Origin: Arthrobacter sp. 35W
GTDB taxonomy: Bacteria > Actinomycetota > Actinomycetes > Actinomycetales > Micrococcaceae
Reading direction: 5' to 3'
Assembly: GCF_000482545.1 (NCBI RefSeq)
Contig: NZ_KI519455.1
Span: 1,735,247-1,799,246 of the forward strand
Length of the DNA: 64,000 nucleotides
Position numbers and translations under genes: made by a program. The notes below the pieces were generated by a model. It was not told the origin of the DNA. It saw only the letters and a program-made list of their open reading frames with translations, and made no database searches. Every line of letters starts with the position of its first letter. The stretch's first letter is position 1. Of the stretch, positions 1-8,657 are shown piece by piece.

Positions 1-1
1 G

Positions 2-445
2 GCGGGGCTTCCGCTGGATGTCCCCAATGCCTTCCCCGGCCATCTTGGCGACACCGTTGACGCCGCGGCGGAGCTCGAGGAGCTGACGGTGGTGGTGGAC
101 CACCTGGCCAAACCGCCGGTGGACGACGCCGGGCTGGCGGACTGGGAGGCGCAGCTGCGCCGGCTGGCCCCGCTGCCCAATGTGGCAGCGAAGATTTCCG
201 GGCTGCACGAGCCCGGGCGGCCCTATTCCGCCGCGGCATTGCGGCGGATCTTTGACATTGCACTGGACGTCTTCGGCCCCGCGCGCCTGATGTACGGCGG
301 GGACTGGCCCGTCAGCCTGCTGGGGGCACCCTACGCACAGACGCAGGGGGTGCTGGCGGAGCTGGTGTCCACGCTGAGCCCCGCCGAACAGTGCGAAATC
401 CAGGCCGGCACGGCCCGCCGGATCTACGCCCGGGCGGCCTGGTAG
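2..445 (+). CDS. Amidohydrolase (lactonase-like), C-terminal part
   Basis: This is the last 147 residues of a metal-dependent TIM-barrel hydrolase; the reading frame is open to the window edge, so the start lies outside. The stretch VVVDHLAKPP followed by YGGDWPVS is typical of the amidohydrolase-2 family that includes L-fuconolactonase and related sugar-lactone hydrolases; the Asp of GGDWP is the usual late metal-site or catalytic Asp. The family hydrolyses lactones of oxidised sugars in the cytoplasm. It lies upstream of a sugar ABC operon on the same strand, separated by a 305-bp region with repressor-like palindromes, so a role in catabolism of the imported sugar is plausible but inferred. 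The exact substrate cannot be told from this fragment. Confidence 0.8.
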   Translation, partial: AGLPLDVPNAFPGHLGDTVDAAAELEELTVVVDHLAKPPVDDAGLADWEAQLRRLAPLPNVAAKISGLHEPGRPYSAAALRRIFDIALDVFGPARLMYGGDWPVSLLGAPYAQTQGVLAELVSTLSPAEQCEIQAGTARRIYARAAW

Positions 446-469
446 GCAACCGGCGAGTAACTTTCTAGT

Positions 470-502
470 AAACATCGGATGTTTTTGGAAAATCTGATGT
501 TT
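470..502. promoter_or_regulatory. Probable GntR/FadR operator pair upstream of the sugar ABC operon
   Basis: Positions 470-484 form a perfect palindrome, AAACATC-G-GATGTTT. Positions 488-502 (GAAAATCTGATGTTT) repeat the right arm exactly and the left arm with two changes. The same GGATGTTT half-site occurs in the promoter of the convergent GntR gene at 5163-5177. FadR-type repressors usually bind short palindromes of this size. The rest of 446-750 holds a small inverted repeat (GACA...TGTC near 505-517) and the 15-bp repeats listed separately; no gene is supported there. Confidence 0.6.
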
Positions 503-677
503 CCGACACGTAAATGTCGTACCATTGTGTAAGCCAAGTCACTGTGGTGGCGCAACAAATGAACCTTCTCGAAGTGTTTGAGCCGATTTCGACCCAAAAT
601 ACTCAGAAGTCGGCCCAAGTTTCCAGGAGGACGTATGATCTCTCTGACCCATAGACATCAGATCTTAGTCTCACTGC

Positions 678-737
678 ATGTATCCGCACCGAATGTATCC
701 GCACTGCATGGATCCCCACAGCATGGATCCCCACAGG
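678..737 (+). repeat. Four tandem 15-bp repeats, each starting with ATG
   Basis: Units are 678-692 (ATGTATCCGCACCGA), 693-707 (ATGTATCCGCACTGC), 708-722 (ATGGATCCCCACAGC) and 723-737 (ATGGATCCCCACAGG). They end 13 bp before the ABC ATPase start codon, so they sit in its 5' untranslated region. They are in frame with each other (MYPH-type pentapeptides) but not with the ATPase. Whether they are translated as a leader is unknown. Confidence 0.75.
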
Positions 738-750
738 GTGGGGTCAACGC

Positions 751-2286
<1,536 letters not shown>

Positions 2287-2309
2287 GCAACTGAAGAAGG
2301 AACTTCATC

Positions 2310-3329
2310 ATGACTTTGCTACAGGACGCTGCGCCCGCAAAAGCCGCCAGCGACAAAAAGAGTGAAAACATCACCCGGCTCAAGTCCAGCCTGCAGCAGC
2401 TGCTCGCCTTTGCCTCGCTGCTGGCCCTGGTCATCTTCTTCTCCGTGGCGAGCCACAGCTTCTACCAGCCGGCCAACCTCTCCAACATCCTGCTCTCCAC
2501 CGTGGTGACGGGTCTGCTGGCGCTGGGCACCACCTTCGTCATCATCACCGGCGGCATCGACCTCTCGATCGGCACGGGCATGACGCTCTGCTCGGTCATG
2601 ACGGCGGTGTTCATGACCAACATGGGCATGCCGATGTTCGTTGGTGTGCTCTGCGGCATCCTCTTCGGTGCCATGATCGGCGCCATCAATGGCCTGCTGA
2701 TCGCGCTGCTGAAGATCCCGCCCTTCATCGCCACGCTGGCCATGATGATGGTCGCCGCCGGCCTGGCCCTGGTCATCTCCGGCACCAAGCCCGTCTACAC
2801 CACCGACGTCGAGGGCTTCCAGAAGATCTTCGCCCTGGGCAAGTCCATCCCCGGACTGGTGATCCCCAACGCCGTCTTCATCCTCTTCGCCGCAGCGATC
2901 ATTGCCGGCGTCGTGCTGTCCAAGACGGTGCTGGGCCGGTACACCTACTCCATCGGTTCCAACGAGGAGGCCACGGCGCTCTCGGGCGTCAACGTCACCA
3001 AGTGGAAGATCTGGATCTACACGGTGGCCGGCTGCTTCACCGGCCTGGCCGGCGTCATCGCCACCGCCCGCCTGAACTCCGCCCAGCCCGCCGGTGGCAT
3101 GGGCCTGGAACTGCAGGCCATCGCCGCCGTCATTATTGGCGGAACCTCGCTGCAGGGCGGCAAGGGCACCATCATCGGCACCGTGATCGGCGCGCTGATC
3201 ATGGCCGTGCTGACCAATGGCCTGAGCATCATGTCCATCCCGCAGGAATGGCAGAACGTCGCCGTCGGCGTCGTCATCCTCCTGGCCGTCTACCTGGACA
3301 TCCTGCGCCGCAAGGAATCGGCAAAGTAG
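2310..3329 (+). CDS. Sugar ABC transporter permease (RbsC type)
   Basis: Integral membrane subunit of the CUT2 importer. Its 339 residues have a short soluble N-terminus (about 40 residues) followed by eight or more hydrophobic segments. It contains the family stretch GGIDLSIGTGM after the second membrane segment and the loop NEEATALSGVNV, which matches the conserved N-x-x-A-x-x-SGI/V motif facing the ATPase. A GAAGGA ribosome site precedes ATG 2310. It is the second gene of the three-gene operon. The family normally works as a homodimer with one duplicated ATPase and a periplasmic-type binding protein, here a lipoprotein. Confidence 0.94.
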   Translation: MTLLQDAAPAKAASDKKSENITRLKSSLQQLLAFASLLALVIFFSVASHSFYQPANLSNILLSTVVTGLLALGTTFVIITGGIDLSIGTGMTLCSVMTAVFMTNMGMPMFVGVLCGILFGAMIGAINGLLIALLKIPPFIATLAMMMVAAGLALVISGTKPVYTTDVEGFQKIFALGKSIPGLVIPNAVFILFAAAIIAGVVLSKTVLGRYTYSIGSNEEATALSGVNVTKWKIWIYTVAGCFTGLAGVIATARLNSAQPAGGMGLELQAIAAVIIGGTSLQGGKGTIIGTVIGALIMAVLTNGLSIMSIPQEWQNVAVGVVILLAVYLDILRRKESAK

Positions 3330-3426
3330 CCGCACCAGTTTTTTGCTCCACCCGCTTGTGCACCACCATGTCCACCCGTTCTGACCGTTCTTAAACAAAG
3401 TTGATGACAAAGGAGTTTTGATACAC

Positions 3427-4410
3427 ATGGATAGAAGGAATTTCCTGGCCCTGGGTCTGGCTGCAGCAGCAACCGTCTCCCTGGCCGCCTGCGACACCGC
3501 CGCCTCCTCCGCCCCCACCAGCGGTGCCGCTGATGGCAAGAAGCCGTACATCGCCATCGTCTCCAAGGGCTTCCAGCACCAGTTCTGGCAGTCGGTCAAG
3601 CAGGGTGCCGAGCAGGCCGCGAAGGAATTCGACGTCGAGATCTCCTTCGAGGGTCCGGACAAGGAAACCAACGTCCAGCAGCAGATGGACCAGCTGAACA
3701 ATGCCATGGCCAAGGGCCCGGCCGCCCTTGCGCTGGCCGCCCTGGACTCCAAGGCCGCCGAGGGCGTGCTGCAGGAAGCCAAGGCCAAGAACATCCCCGT
3801 GATCGCCTTCGACTCCGGCGTTGCCTCCGACATCCCGCTGGCCACCGCGTCCACGGACAACAAGGCTGCCGCAGCCGAGGCCGCCAAGCACATGGCCGCG
3901 CTGATCGGCAACGAGGGCAAGATCGCCATCATCGGCCACTCCCAGACCTCCACCTCCGGCACCGACCGCCGCGACGGCTTCGTCGACTGGATCAAGGCCA
4001 ACGCCCCCAAGATCACCATCGCGGACATCCAGTACGCCGACGGCGACCAGCTCAAGTCCACCGATGCCGCGAAGACCATCATCGCCGCCAACTCGGATCT
4101 GAAGGGCATGTACGGCACCAACGAGGGTGCTGCCATCGGCGTCGTCAACGCCGTCCAGGAGCTGGGCATCACCGGCAAGCTGACGGTGGTCGGCTTCGAC
4201 TCCGGCAAGGCCCAGATGGACGCCATCAAGTCCGGGCTGATGGCCGGCGCCGTCACCCAGAACCCCGTGGGCATTGGCTACGAGACCGTCAAGGCCGCCG
4301 TCGCCGCCATCAAGGGCACCAAGGTGGAGAAGGTCATCGACACCGGCTTCTACTGGTACGACAAGAAGAACATCGACGACCCCAAGATTGCCTCCAACCT
4401 GTACGCCTAG
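3427..4410 (+). CDS. Sugar ABC transporter substrate-binding lipoprotein
   Basis: Extracellular solute receptor for the importer encoded just upstream. An N-terminal twin-Arg-like stretch (DRRNF) and hydrophobic segment end in the lipobox SLAAC, so the mature protein is lipid-anchored at Cys20 on the outer face of the membrane. Residues of about 35-300 fit the RbsB/periplasmic-binding-protein-4 fold, with VSKGFQHQFWQSVKQGA near the start and DSGKAQMDAIKSG near the end. ATG 3427 is preferred because AGGAG at 3411-3415 gives 11-nt spacing; an in-frame TTG at 3418 would sit only 2 nt from that site. An 88-bp gap separates it from the permease. Ligand is probably a pentose, hexose or related sugar. 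Confidence 0.93.
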   Translation: MDRRNFLALGLAAAATVSLAACDTAASSAPTSGAADGKKPYIAIVSKGFQHQFWQSVKQGAEQAAKEFDVEISFEGPDKETNVQQQMDQLNNAMAKGPAALALAALDSKAAEGVLQEAKAKNIPVIAFDSGVASDIPLATASTDNKAAAAEAAKHMAALIGNEGKIAIIGHSQTSTSGTDRRDGFVDWIKANAPKITIADIQYADGDQLKSTDAAKTIIAANSDLKGMYGTNEGAAIGVVNAVQELGITGKLTVVGFDSGKAQMDAIKSGLMAGAVTQNPVGIGYETVKAAVAAIKGTKVEKVIDTGFYWYDKKNIDDPKIASNLYA

Positions 4411-4418
4411 TCCTTGTA

Positions 4419-4460
4419 CGCGAAGGCGCCCCGTCCCAGCTGGGACGGGGCGCCTTCGCG
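4419..4460. terminator. Bidirectional terminator, perfect 21-bp inverted repeat
   Basis: The 42 bp read the same on both strands (arms 4419-4439 and 4440-4460). They lie between the convergent binding-protein gene and the GntR gene, so they can end both transcripts. Confidence 0.85.
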
Positions 4461-4478
4461 TTGGGGGCGTTTCCTGGG

Positions 4479-5150
4479 CTAGAGGGCCTCGCGGAGCCAC
4501 TGCTCGACGCCGGAAATGTGCACCGTCAGCAGGGCCCGGGCCAGCTCGGCGTCCCCGCGCTCCAGAGCGTCGGCGATGGCGGCGTGCTCGGAGAGCGTGC
4601 GCGAGACGGCCTTCTCCTGGGTCAGTCCACGCCAGATGCGCGCACGGACGGTGTTGGAGGAGAGCCCATCGAGGAGGCTGGCCAGGTAGGAGTTCTCGGC
4701 GGCCTGGGCAATGAGGCCGTGGAACACGAGATCGTGGTTGACGAGGTCCTCCACGCTGGTGTCCTCGTCGACGTCGGCCATGGTGGCGCGCAGGGCGGTG
4801 AGCTGCTCGGCGGTGATGTGCCCGGCGGCCATGGCGGCCGCGGCGGGCTCCAGGATGCGGCGGACCTCGAAGATCTCCAGCACCGACTTGTCCTGGTGCA
4901 GGTCCACGATGAAGGACACGGCCTCGGTCAGCAGCGCCGGCTCCAGGCTTGTCACGTAGGTGCCGTCGCCGCGGCGCACATCCAGCACCCGGATGATCTC
5001 CAGGGCCTTCACGGCCTCGCGCAGCGAGCTGCGGGACAGGCCCAGCTTCTCGCTGAGCTCCTTCTCCGGCGGGAGCCGGTCCCCGGCGGAGAGCTCGCCG
5101 GAGAGGATCATCTCTTTGATCTTGTGGATTGCTTCATCGGTAACGGCCAT
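4479..5150 (-). CDS. GntR-family regulator, FadR/FCD type
   Basis: A 223-residue DNA-binding protein, the usual length for the FadR subfamily. Residues of about 5-70 form the winged helix (GELSAGDRLPPEKELSEKLG, SRSSLREAVKALE, RRGDGTYV). Residues of about 85-215 are an all-helical FCD ligand domain with acidic and His residues placed as metal ligands in this family (NHDLVFH, SEHAAI, LTVHI). It faces the sugar ABC operon tail to tail. Its own promoter has TACAAT at 5157-5162, then 6 nt, then ATG, so the message is probably leaderless. The TTGGTCGGATGTTT site at 5164-5177 directly abuts this -10 box and shares its half-site with the palindromes ahead of the ABC operon. Sugar-responsive repression of the operon plus autoregulation is inferred. 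Confidence 0.9.
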   Translation of the reverse strand: MAVTDEAIHKIKEMILSGELSAGDRLPPEKELSEKLGLSRSSLREAVKALEIIRVLDVRRGDGTYVTSLEPALLTEAVSFIVDLHQDKSVLEIFEVRRILEPAAAAMAAGHITAEQLTALRATMADVDEDTSVEDLVNHDLVFHGLIAQAAENSYLASLLDGLSSNTVRARIWRGLTQEKAVSRTLSEHAAIADALERGDAELARALLTVHISGVEQWLREAL

Positions 5151-5156
5151 CCACCC

Positions 5157-5177
5157 ATTGTATTGGTCGGATGTTTA
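5157..5177 (-). promoter_or_regulatory. GntR gene promoter with overlapping operator
   Basis: On the minus strand, TACAAT (5157-5162) lies 6 nt before the ATG at 5150. The adjoining 5163-5177 contains GGATGTTT, the half-site of the 470-484 palindrome, so a bound repressor would cover the space between -35 and -10. Confidence 0.6.
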
Positions 5178-5224
5178 TTCCGCCCGCAGGCGCGGCCCGG
5201 TACCCCGACCGCATCCATGACGCC

Positions 5225-5270
5225 GTTTCCCGCCGGGGATATGACTACGACTGCATCCTGGGCGGGAAAC
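5225..5270 (-). terminator. Weak inverted repeat downstream of the 5342-5980 gene
   Basis: Arms GTTTCCCGCC (5225-5234) and GGCGGGAAAC (5261-5270) are exact, but the loop is 26 nt and there is no clear T run. It may end transcription of the minus-strand gene upstream. No gene is seen in 5178-5316. Confidence 0.35.
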
Positions 5271-5316
5271 TGCGTCGCCGGACGACGGCGGTGGCCGGCG
5301 ACGCGGGCGTGGCACT

Positions 5317-5352
5317 GGGTTTCGACTCCGCTTCGCTGCGCTCAACCACCGG
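5317..5352. repeat. Dispersed GTCGAAACC-type repeat, copy 1
   Basis: The core GGGTTTCGACTCCGC...GCTCAACCACCGG resembles copies at 6083-6108 and 6111-6134. The TGA stop of the minus-strand gene at 5342 is part of this copy. Confidence 0.6.
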
Positions 5353-5980
5353 CGGGGGCGCCCAATAAGGCACGGGCGTACAGCCCGGGATTGGCCCGGA
5401 CCTCGGTGGACACGACGAGGTGCCGGCGGGTGATGCGCCGGGCGTACCAGCCTTGGTAGGGGAGGGTGATGATGGAACCCAATCCGCCCTGCCACGCTTC
5501 GATGAGGGCGGGTAGGGACAGGTGCTCGGGGCTCTGCTGCACCCGGAGGGGCGGCGGAATTGGCTGCAGGGAGTTCTGCCACGTTCCGTAGGCATCCCAG
5601 TCGAGCCCCTTATCGCCATGTTCGGCATACCAAAATGGTGGGACCAGGGGGTGCAGGGGCTGGCCGGGGGCAGCCAAAGAACGGAGCATTTCCTGCGTTG
5701 GAAGCTGGCCGGACCGCGGCTCCTGGATCTCGTACCAATCCCAGGCCCGCCGCCACGCGACGGCCCAGCGGGCGCCCCACTCCTGAAGGCTGGCGGTGTC
5801 AGGCGCTGCGGAGGTGCCGCGTTCCGGCACCGGAACCAAGGGAGGTACATCGGCGTCGGCGGCGATGCCCCACGCGCTGCGGATGTACAACAGCATGCAG
5901 ATGTTGGACGGCGCCGGGTCCACGCCGATGACCATGTCGTGCGGCCACGGGTTGCCCGGCCGAGGGTGCAGCAGTCTCAT
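5342..5980 (-). CDS. Hypothetical protein, 212 residues
   Basis: I do not recognise this family. The protein is rich in Trp and Pro, with stretches such as IGVDPAPSNICMLLYIRSAW, WYEIQEPRSGQ, YGTWQNSLQP and LPYQGWYARRITRRHLVV. It shows no signal peptide, no membrane segment and no clear catalytic motif. ATG 5980 is chosen over an upstream in-frame ATG (6100) because the extra 40 residues run through dispersed repeats and are low in complexity. A GTGGGGA stretch 5 nt upstream may be the ribosome site. The stop codon and last residues (APAGG) are supplied by repeat copy 1, so the C-terminus may have been altered by insertion of that repeat. It stands alone between the GntR gene and a tRNA. Confidence 0.6.
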   Translation of the reverse strand: MRLLHPRPGNPWPHDMVIGVDPAPSNICMLLYIRSAWGIAADADVPPLVPVPERGTSAAPDTASLQEWGARWAVAWRRAWDWYEIQEPRSGQLPTQEMLRSLAAPGQPLHPLVPPFWYAEHGDKGLDWDAYGTWQNSLQPIPPPLRVQQSPEHLSLPALIEAWQGGLGSIITLPYQGWYARRITRRHLVVSTEVRANPGLYARALLGAPAGG

Positions 5981-6082
5981 GAGGTCCCCACTCCAGTCTG
6001 GTTGCGTGGCTCCATCCTCGGCCAAAGCGGTACGGAGGGGAAGGGCTCGACGGCGGTGGGCGGGGTCTACGCTCGGCCCACG

Positions 6083-6108
6083 GGGTTTCGGCAGGCTCAA
6101 CCACCGGG
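6083..6108. repeat. Dispersed GTCGAAACC-type repeat, copy 2
   Basis: The sequence runs GGGTTTCGGCAGGCTCAACC then ACCGGG. It is close to copies 1 and 3 and lies in the gap between the hypothetical gene and tRNA-Ser. Confidence 0.55.
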
Positions 6109-6110
6109 AA

Positions 6111-6134
6111 GGGTTTCGACGAGCTCAACCAGCG
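6111..6134. repeat. Dispersed GTCGAAACC-type repeat, copy 3
   Basis: The sequence GGGTTTCGACGAGCTCAACC lies 2 bp from copy 2 in direct orientation. Confidence 0.5.
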
Positions 6135-6149
6135 AATCGTCCGGGTACG

Positions 6150-6176
6150 CAAAAGGCCCCCTCCGAAGAGGGGGCC
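6150..6176 (-). terminator. Rho-independent terminator of tRNA-Ser(GCT)
   Basis: On the minus strand a 9-bp stem (GGCCCCCTC with GAGGGGGCC, 4-nt loop) is followed by TTTT. It starts 5 nt after the tRNA. Confidence 0.85.
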
Positions 6177-6181
6177 GTACG

Positions 6182-6269
6182 CGGAGACGGGGGGATTTGA
6201 ACCCCCGGTGGAGTTGTGCCCCACACTTCATTAGCAGTGAAGCCCATTCGGCCGCTCTGGCACGTCTCC
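6182..6269 (-). tRNA. tRNA-Ser(GCT)
   Basis: The 88-nt class II tRNA has a 7-bp acceptor stem (GGAGACG with CGTCTCC) and discriminator G. The anticodon stem CTTCA/TGAAG encloses loop CTGCTAA (anticodon GCT, reads AGC/AGT). It has a long variable arm and the T-loop GTTCAAATC. CCA is not encoded. Confidence 0.96.
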
Positions 6270-6388
6270 AGGTGCTGGTTCCGGTAGAAGCCCGAAACCA
6301 GCTTCCATAGATTATCTAGAAACAGGTGCACAAAGCAAAACGACGGTGCAGGTGCACGGGTCCGTGACCGCCTCCCGTGCGGTGGAGC

Positions 6389-8584
6389 CTAGATGGACCC
6401 CGCAGCGCCGGTGGTCCCGGTCAGTGCACGCCAGAGGAATTCCTGCGAGGCGGTGTGCAGCCGGGCGCTCTGCTTGTTGTCCGTGGCGCCGGCGTGCCCG
6501 CCCTCCAACGACTCGTAGAACCACAGCCCGGGAATGCCCATGGCCTCCATCCGCGCCGCCATCTTGCGCGCCTGCACCGGGCCCACCCGGTCGTCGCTGG
6601 TGGCGGTCCAGATGAACGTGGCGGGGTAGTCCACGCCGTCGCGCAGCAGGTGGTACGGCGAGAAGGTCTGGACAAACTCCCATTCCTCGGGCACATCCGG
6701 GTTGCCGTATTCGGCAATCCACGAGTAGCCGGCGGAGAGCTTGGTGTAACGGCGCATGTCCAGCAGCGGGACGCCGCAGGAGACGGCGCCGAAGATGTGC
6801 GGGTAGTGCGTGAGCATATTGCCCACCAGCAGCCCGCCGTTGCTGCGCCCCTCGCAGCCGAGGTGTTCGCGCCGGGTGACGCCGCGGCGGATGAGGTCCT
6901 CGGCCACGGCGGCAAAGTCCTCGTAGGCGCGGTGCCGGTTTTCCTGCAGGGCCGCGTGGTGCCAGGTGGGTCCGTATTCGCCGCCGCCGCGGATGTTGGC
7001 CACCACGTAGACGCCGCCGCGCTCAAGCCCCTCGACCTCCGCCCGTCGCGAGAGCCAGGTCCGGCCATTTGCCGCGCTGTAGGCCGGAGTCATCGAGTGC
7101 TCGAAGCCGCCGTAGCCGTAGAGCAGGGTGGGGTTGCCGCCGTCGAGCACCAGATCCTTGGCCGCGATCTGGAAGTAGGGCACCTTGGTGCCGTCGGCGG
7201 AGGCGGCAAAGTGCTGCTGCACCTCGTACGGTTCCGCGTCGAAGAACGACGGCGACGCCCGCACCAGGGCGGCGGCGCCATCGGCAGCTCCGGTGGACCC
7301 AAGCGTCCCGCGGTACACCGACGACGGCGTCAGGTAGCCGGTGGCGATGAGCCAGTAGTCATCGCCCTCCTCGTCGTCCACCGCATAGGCGTCCACGGAG
7401 TGCAGCGGCGGGCAGGCGTCAAGCTCCCTTGCCGTCCAGTCCTTGGCCGGATCCAGCACCAGGATGGTGGAGGAGACATCGCGCAGCAGGTTCAGCAGCA
7501 GGAAGTTCTCCGTCCAGCTCCAGGACTGCAGGGCGCTGCGCTCATCCGGAGTGAAGAGGGTGTGCAGCGTCCGTTCGCCGGCCAGATAGGCCTGAAGTTC
7601 CACGGCCAGCAGCGAGCCGGCGGCGTGGGTGGTGCCGTCAACGGTCCAGGCGGTGCGGGGGCGCAGCACCAGCCACTGCCGGTGCAGGGAGGTGCTGACG
7701 TCGTCGGGCACGTCGATGTGCACCCACTGGCCGTCCACGCGCAGGTGGCTGCGGCTGTTGTAGAAGTCCACGATGTCGAAGGCGACGTCCCGCTCAAAGC
7801 CGGGCGTGCTGTCGTGCACCGCGCCGCCGCTCTGGTGGTCCTCGGGGACCTCGAAGTACACCTCGGCGTCGGCCAGGGCCATGCCGCGGCGCAGGATCCG
7901 CGAGCTGCGCGGGTAGGAGGAGGTGGTCAGGGAGCCGGGGCCGAAGTCGGTGCCCACGTAGAGGGTGTCCGCGTCCAGCCAGGACAGCCGCGTCTTGGCG
8001 GTGGGGATCTCGAATCCGCCCGGGACAAAGGCGCGGGCGGCCAGATCGAACTCACGGTAGGCCACGGCGTCGCCGCCGTCGGGGGAGAGGGCCACCATCG
8101 CCAACCGGTACTCGTCCCCTTCCGCGGGGCGGAGCACGCTGGCGCCGGCCCAGACCCACTCGGTGTCCTCGGCGGCACAGAGCGCATCGACGTCGAGCAG
8201 CACCTCCCAGGAAGGGGTTCCGGCGGCGTAGCTGTCCCAGTCCGTGCGGCGCCACAGCCCGCGCGGGTTCTCCTCGTCGCGCCAGAAGTTGTAGTACCAA
8301 TCCCCACGCTTGGAGACGAAGGCGATCCGGTCCTTGGAGTTCAGGGCTTCCAACACCGAACCCTCCAGAGCGAGGTAGTCCTCGGTCAGCAGCAGCTCGT
8401 CGGTGCGGGCATTGCGCTCGCGGACCCAGTCCAGCTGCTCTGTGCCGTAGATGTCCTCGAGCCAGAGGAATTCGTCCGCCGGTTCCGGGGCCAGCGCCGG
8501 CTCTGGTACCGGGGCAGAGGCGGCGCCGGATGGCGTGGGAGGTTCGGTGGCTGCGGGCACTGTGGCGTTGGTGGTGGAGGTCAT
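6389..8584 (-). CDS. Prolyl oligopeptidase-family serine peptidase (S9)
   Basis: A 731-residue cytoplasmic-type peptidase with no signal peptide, the usual length for S9A prolyl endopeptidases. The N-terminal half is the seven-bladed propeller that gates access. The C-terminal alpha/beta-hydrolase domain carries Ser581 in GRSNGG, Asp in TSDDRVGP (residues 664-665) and His697 in EGGHAG. NIRGGGEYGPTWH is the conserved stretch before the nucleophile. It cleaves short peptides after Pro in this family; endopeptidase versus dipeptidyl specificity is not settled here. The ATG is fixed by TAGGAT exactly 6 nt upstream, which predicts a leaderless mRNA, and it is divergent from the FAD gene at 8658. 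Confidence 0.92.
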   Translation of the reverse strand: MTSTTNATVPAATEPPTPSGAASAPVPEPALAPEPADEFLWLEDIYGTEQLDWVRERNARTDELLLTEDYLALEGSVLEALNSKDRIAFVSKRGDWYYNFWRDEENPRGLWRRTDWDSYAAGTPSWEVLLDVDALCAAEDTEWVWAGASVLRPAEGDEYRLAMVALSPDGGDAVAYREFDLAARAFVPGGFEIPTAKTRLSWLDADTLYVGTDFGPGSLTTSSYPRSSRILRRGMALADAEVYFEVPEDHQSGGAVHDSTPGFERDVAFDIVDFYNSRSHLRVDGQWVHIDVPDDVSTSLHRQWLVLRPRTAWTVDGTTHAAGSLLAVELQAYLAGERTLHTLFTPDERSALQSWSWTENFLLLNLLRDVSSTILVLDPAKDWTARELDACPPLHSVDAYAVDDEEGDDYWLIATGYLTPSSVYRGTLGSTGAADGAAALVRASPSFFDAEPYEVQQHFAASADGTKVPYFQIAAKDLVLDGGNPTLLYGYGGFEHSMTPAYSAANGRTWLSRRAEVEGLERGGVYVVANIRGGGEYGPTWHHAALQENRHRAYEDFAAVAEDLIRRGVTRREHLGCEGRSNGGLLVGNMLTHYPHIFGAVSCGVPLLDMRRYTKLSAGYSWIAEYGNPDVPEEWEFVQTFSPYHLLRDGVDYPATFIWTATSDDRVGPVQARKMAARMEAMGIPGLWFYESLEGGHAGATDNKQSARLHTASQEFLWRALTGTTGAAGSI

Positions 8585-8596
8585 GGATTCATCCTA
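8585..8596 (-). promoter_or_regulatory. Leaderless promoter of the S9 peptidase gene
   Basis: Minus strand: TAGGAT, 6 nt (GAATCC), then ATG at 8584. Confidence 0.65.
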
Positions 8597-8645
8597 GGCA
8601 GCGATTCCGGTGCCCGCCCGGCTGCCCCCGCCACGAGAGGTCGGT

Positions 8646-8657
8646 TAAGCTCAAGGC
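8646..8657 (+). promoter_or_regulatory. Leaderless promoter of the FAD/NAD(P)-binding protein gene
   Basis: TAAGCT, 6 nt (CAAGGC), then ATG at 8658; there is no Shine-Dalgarno. Confidence 0.65.
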
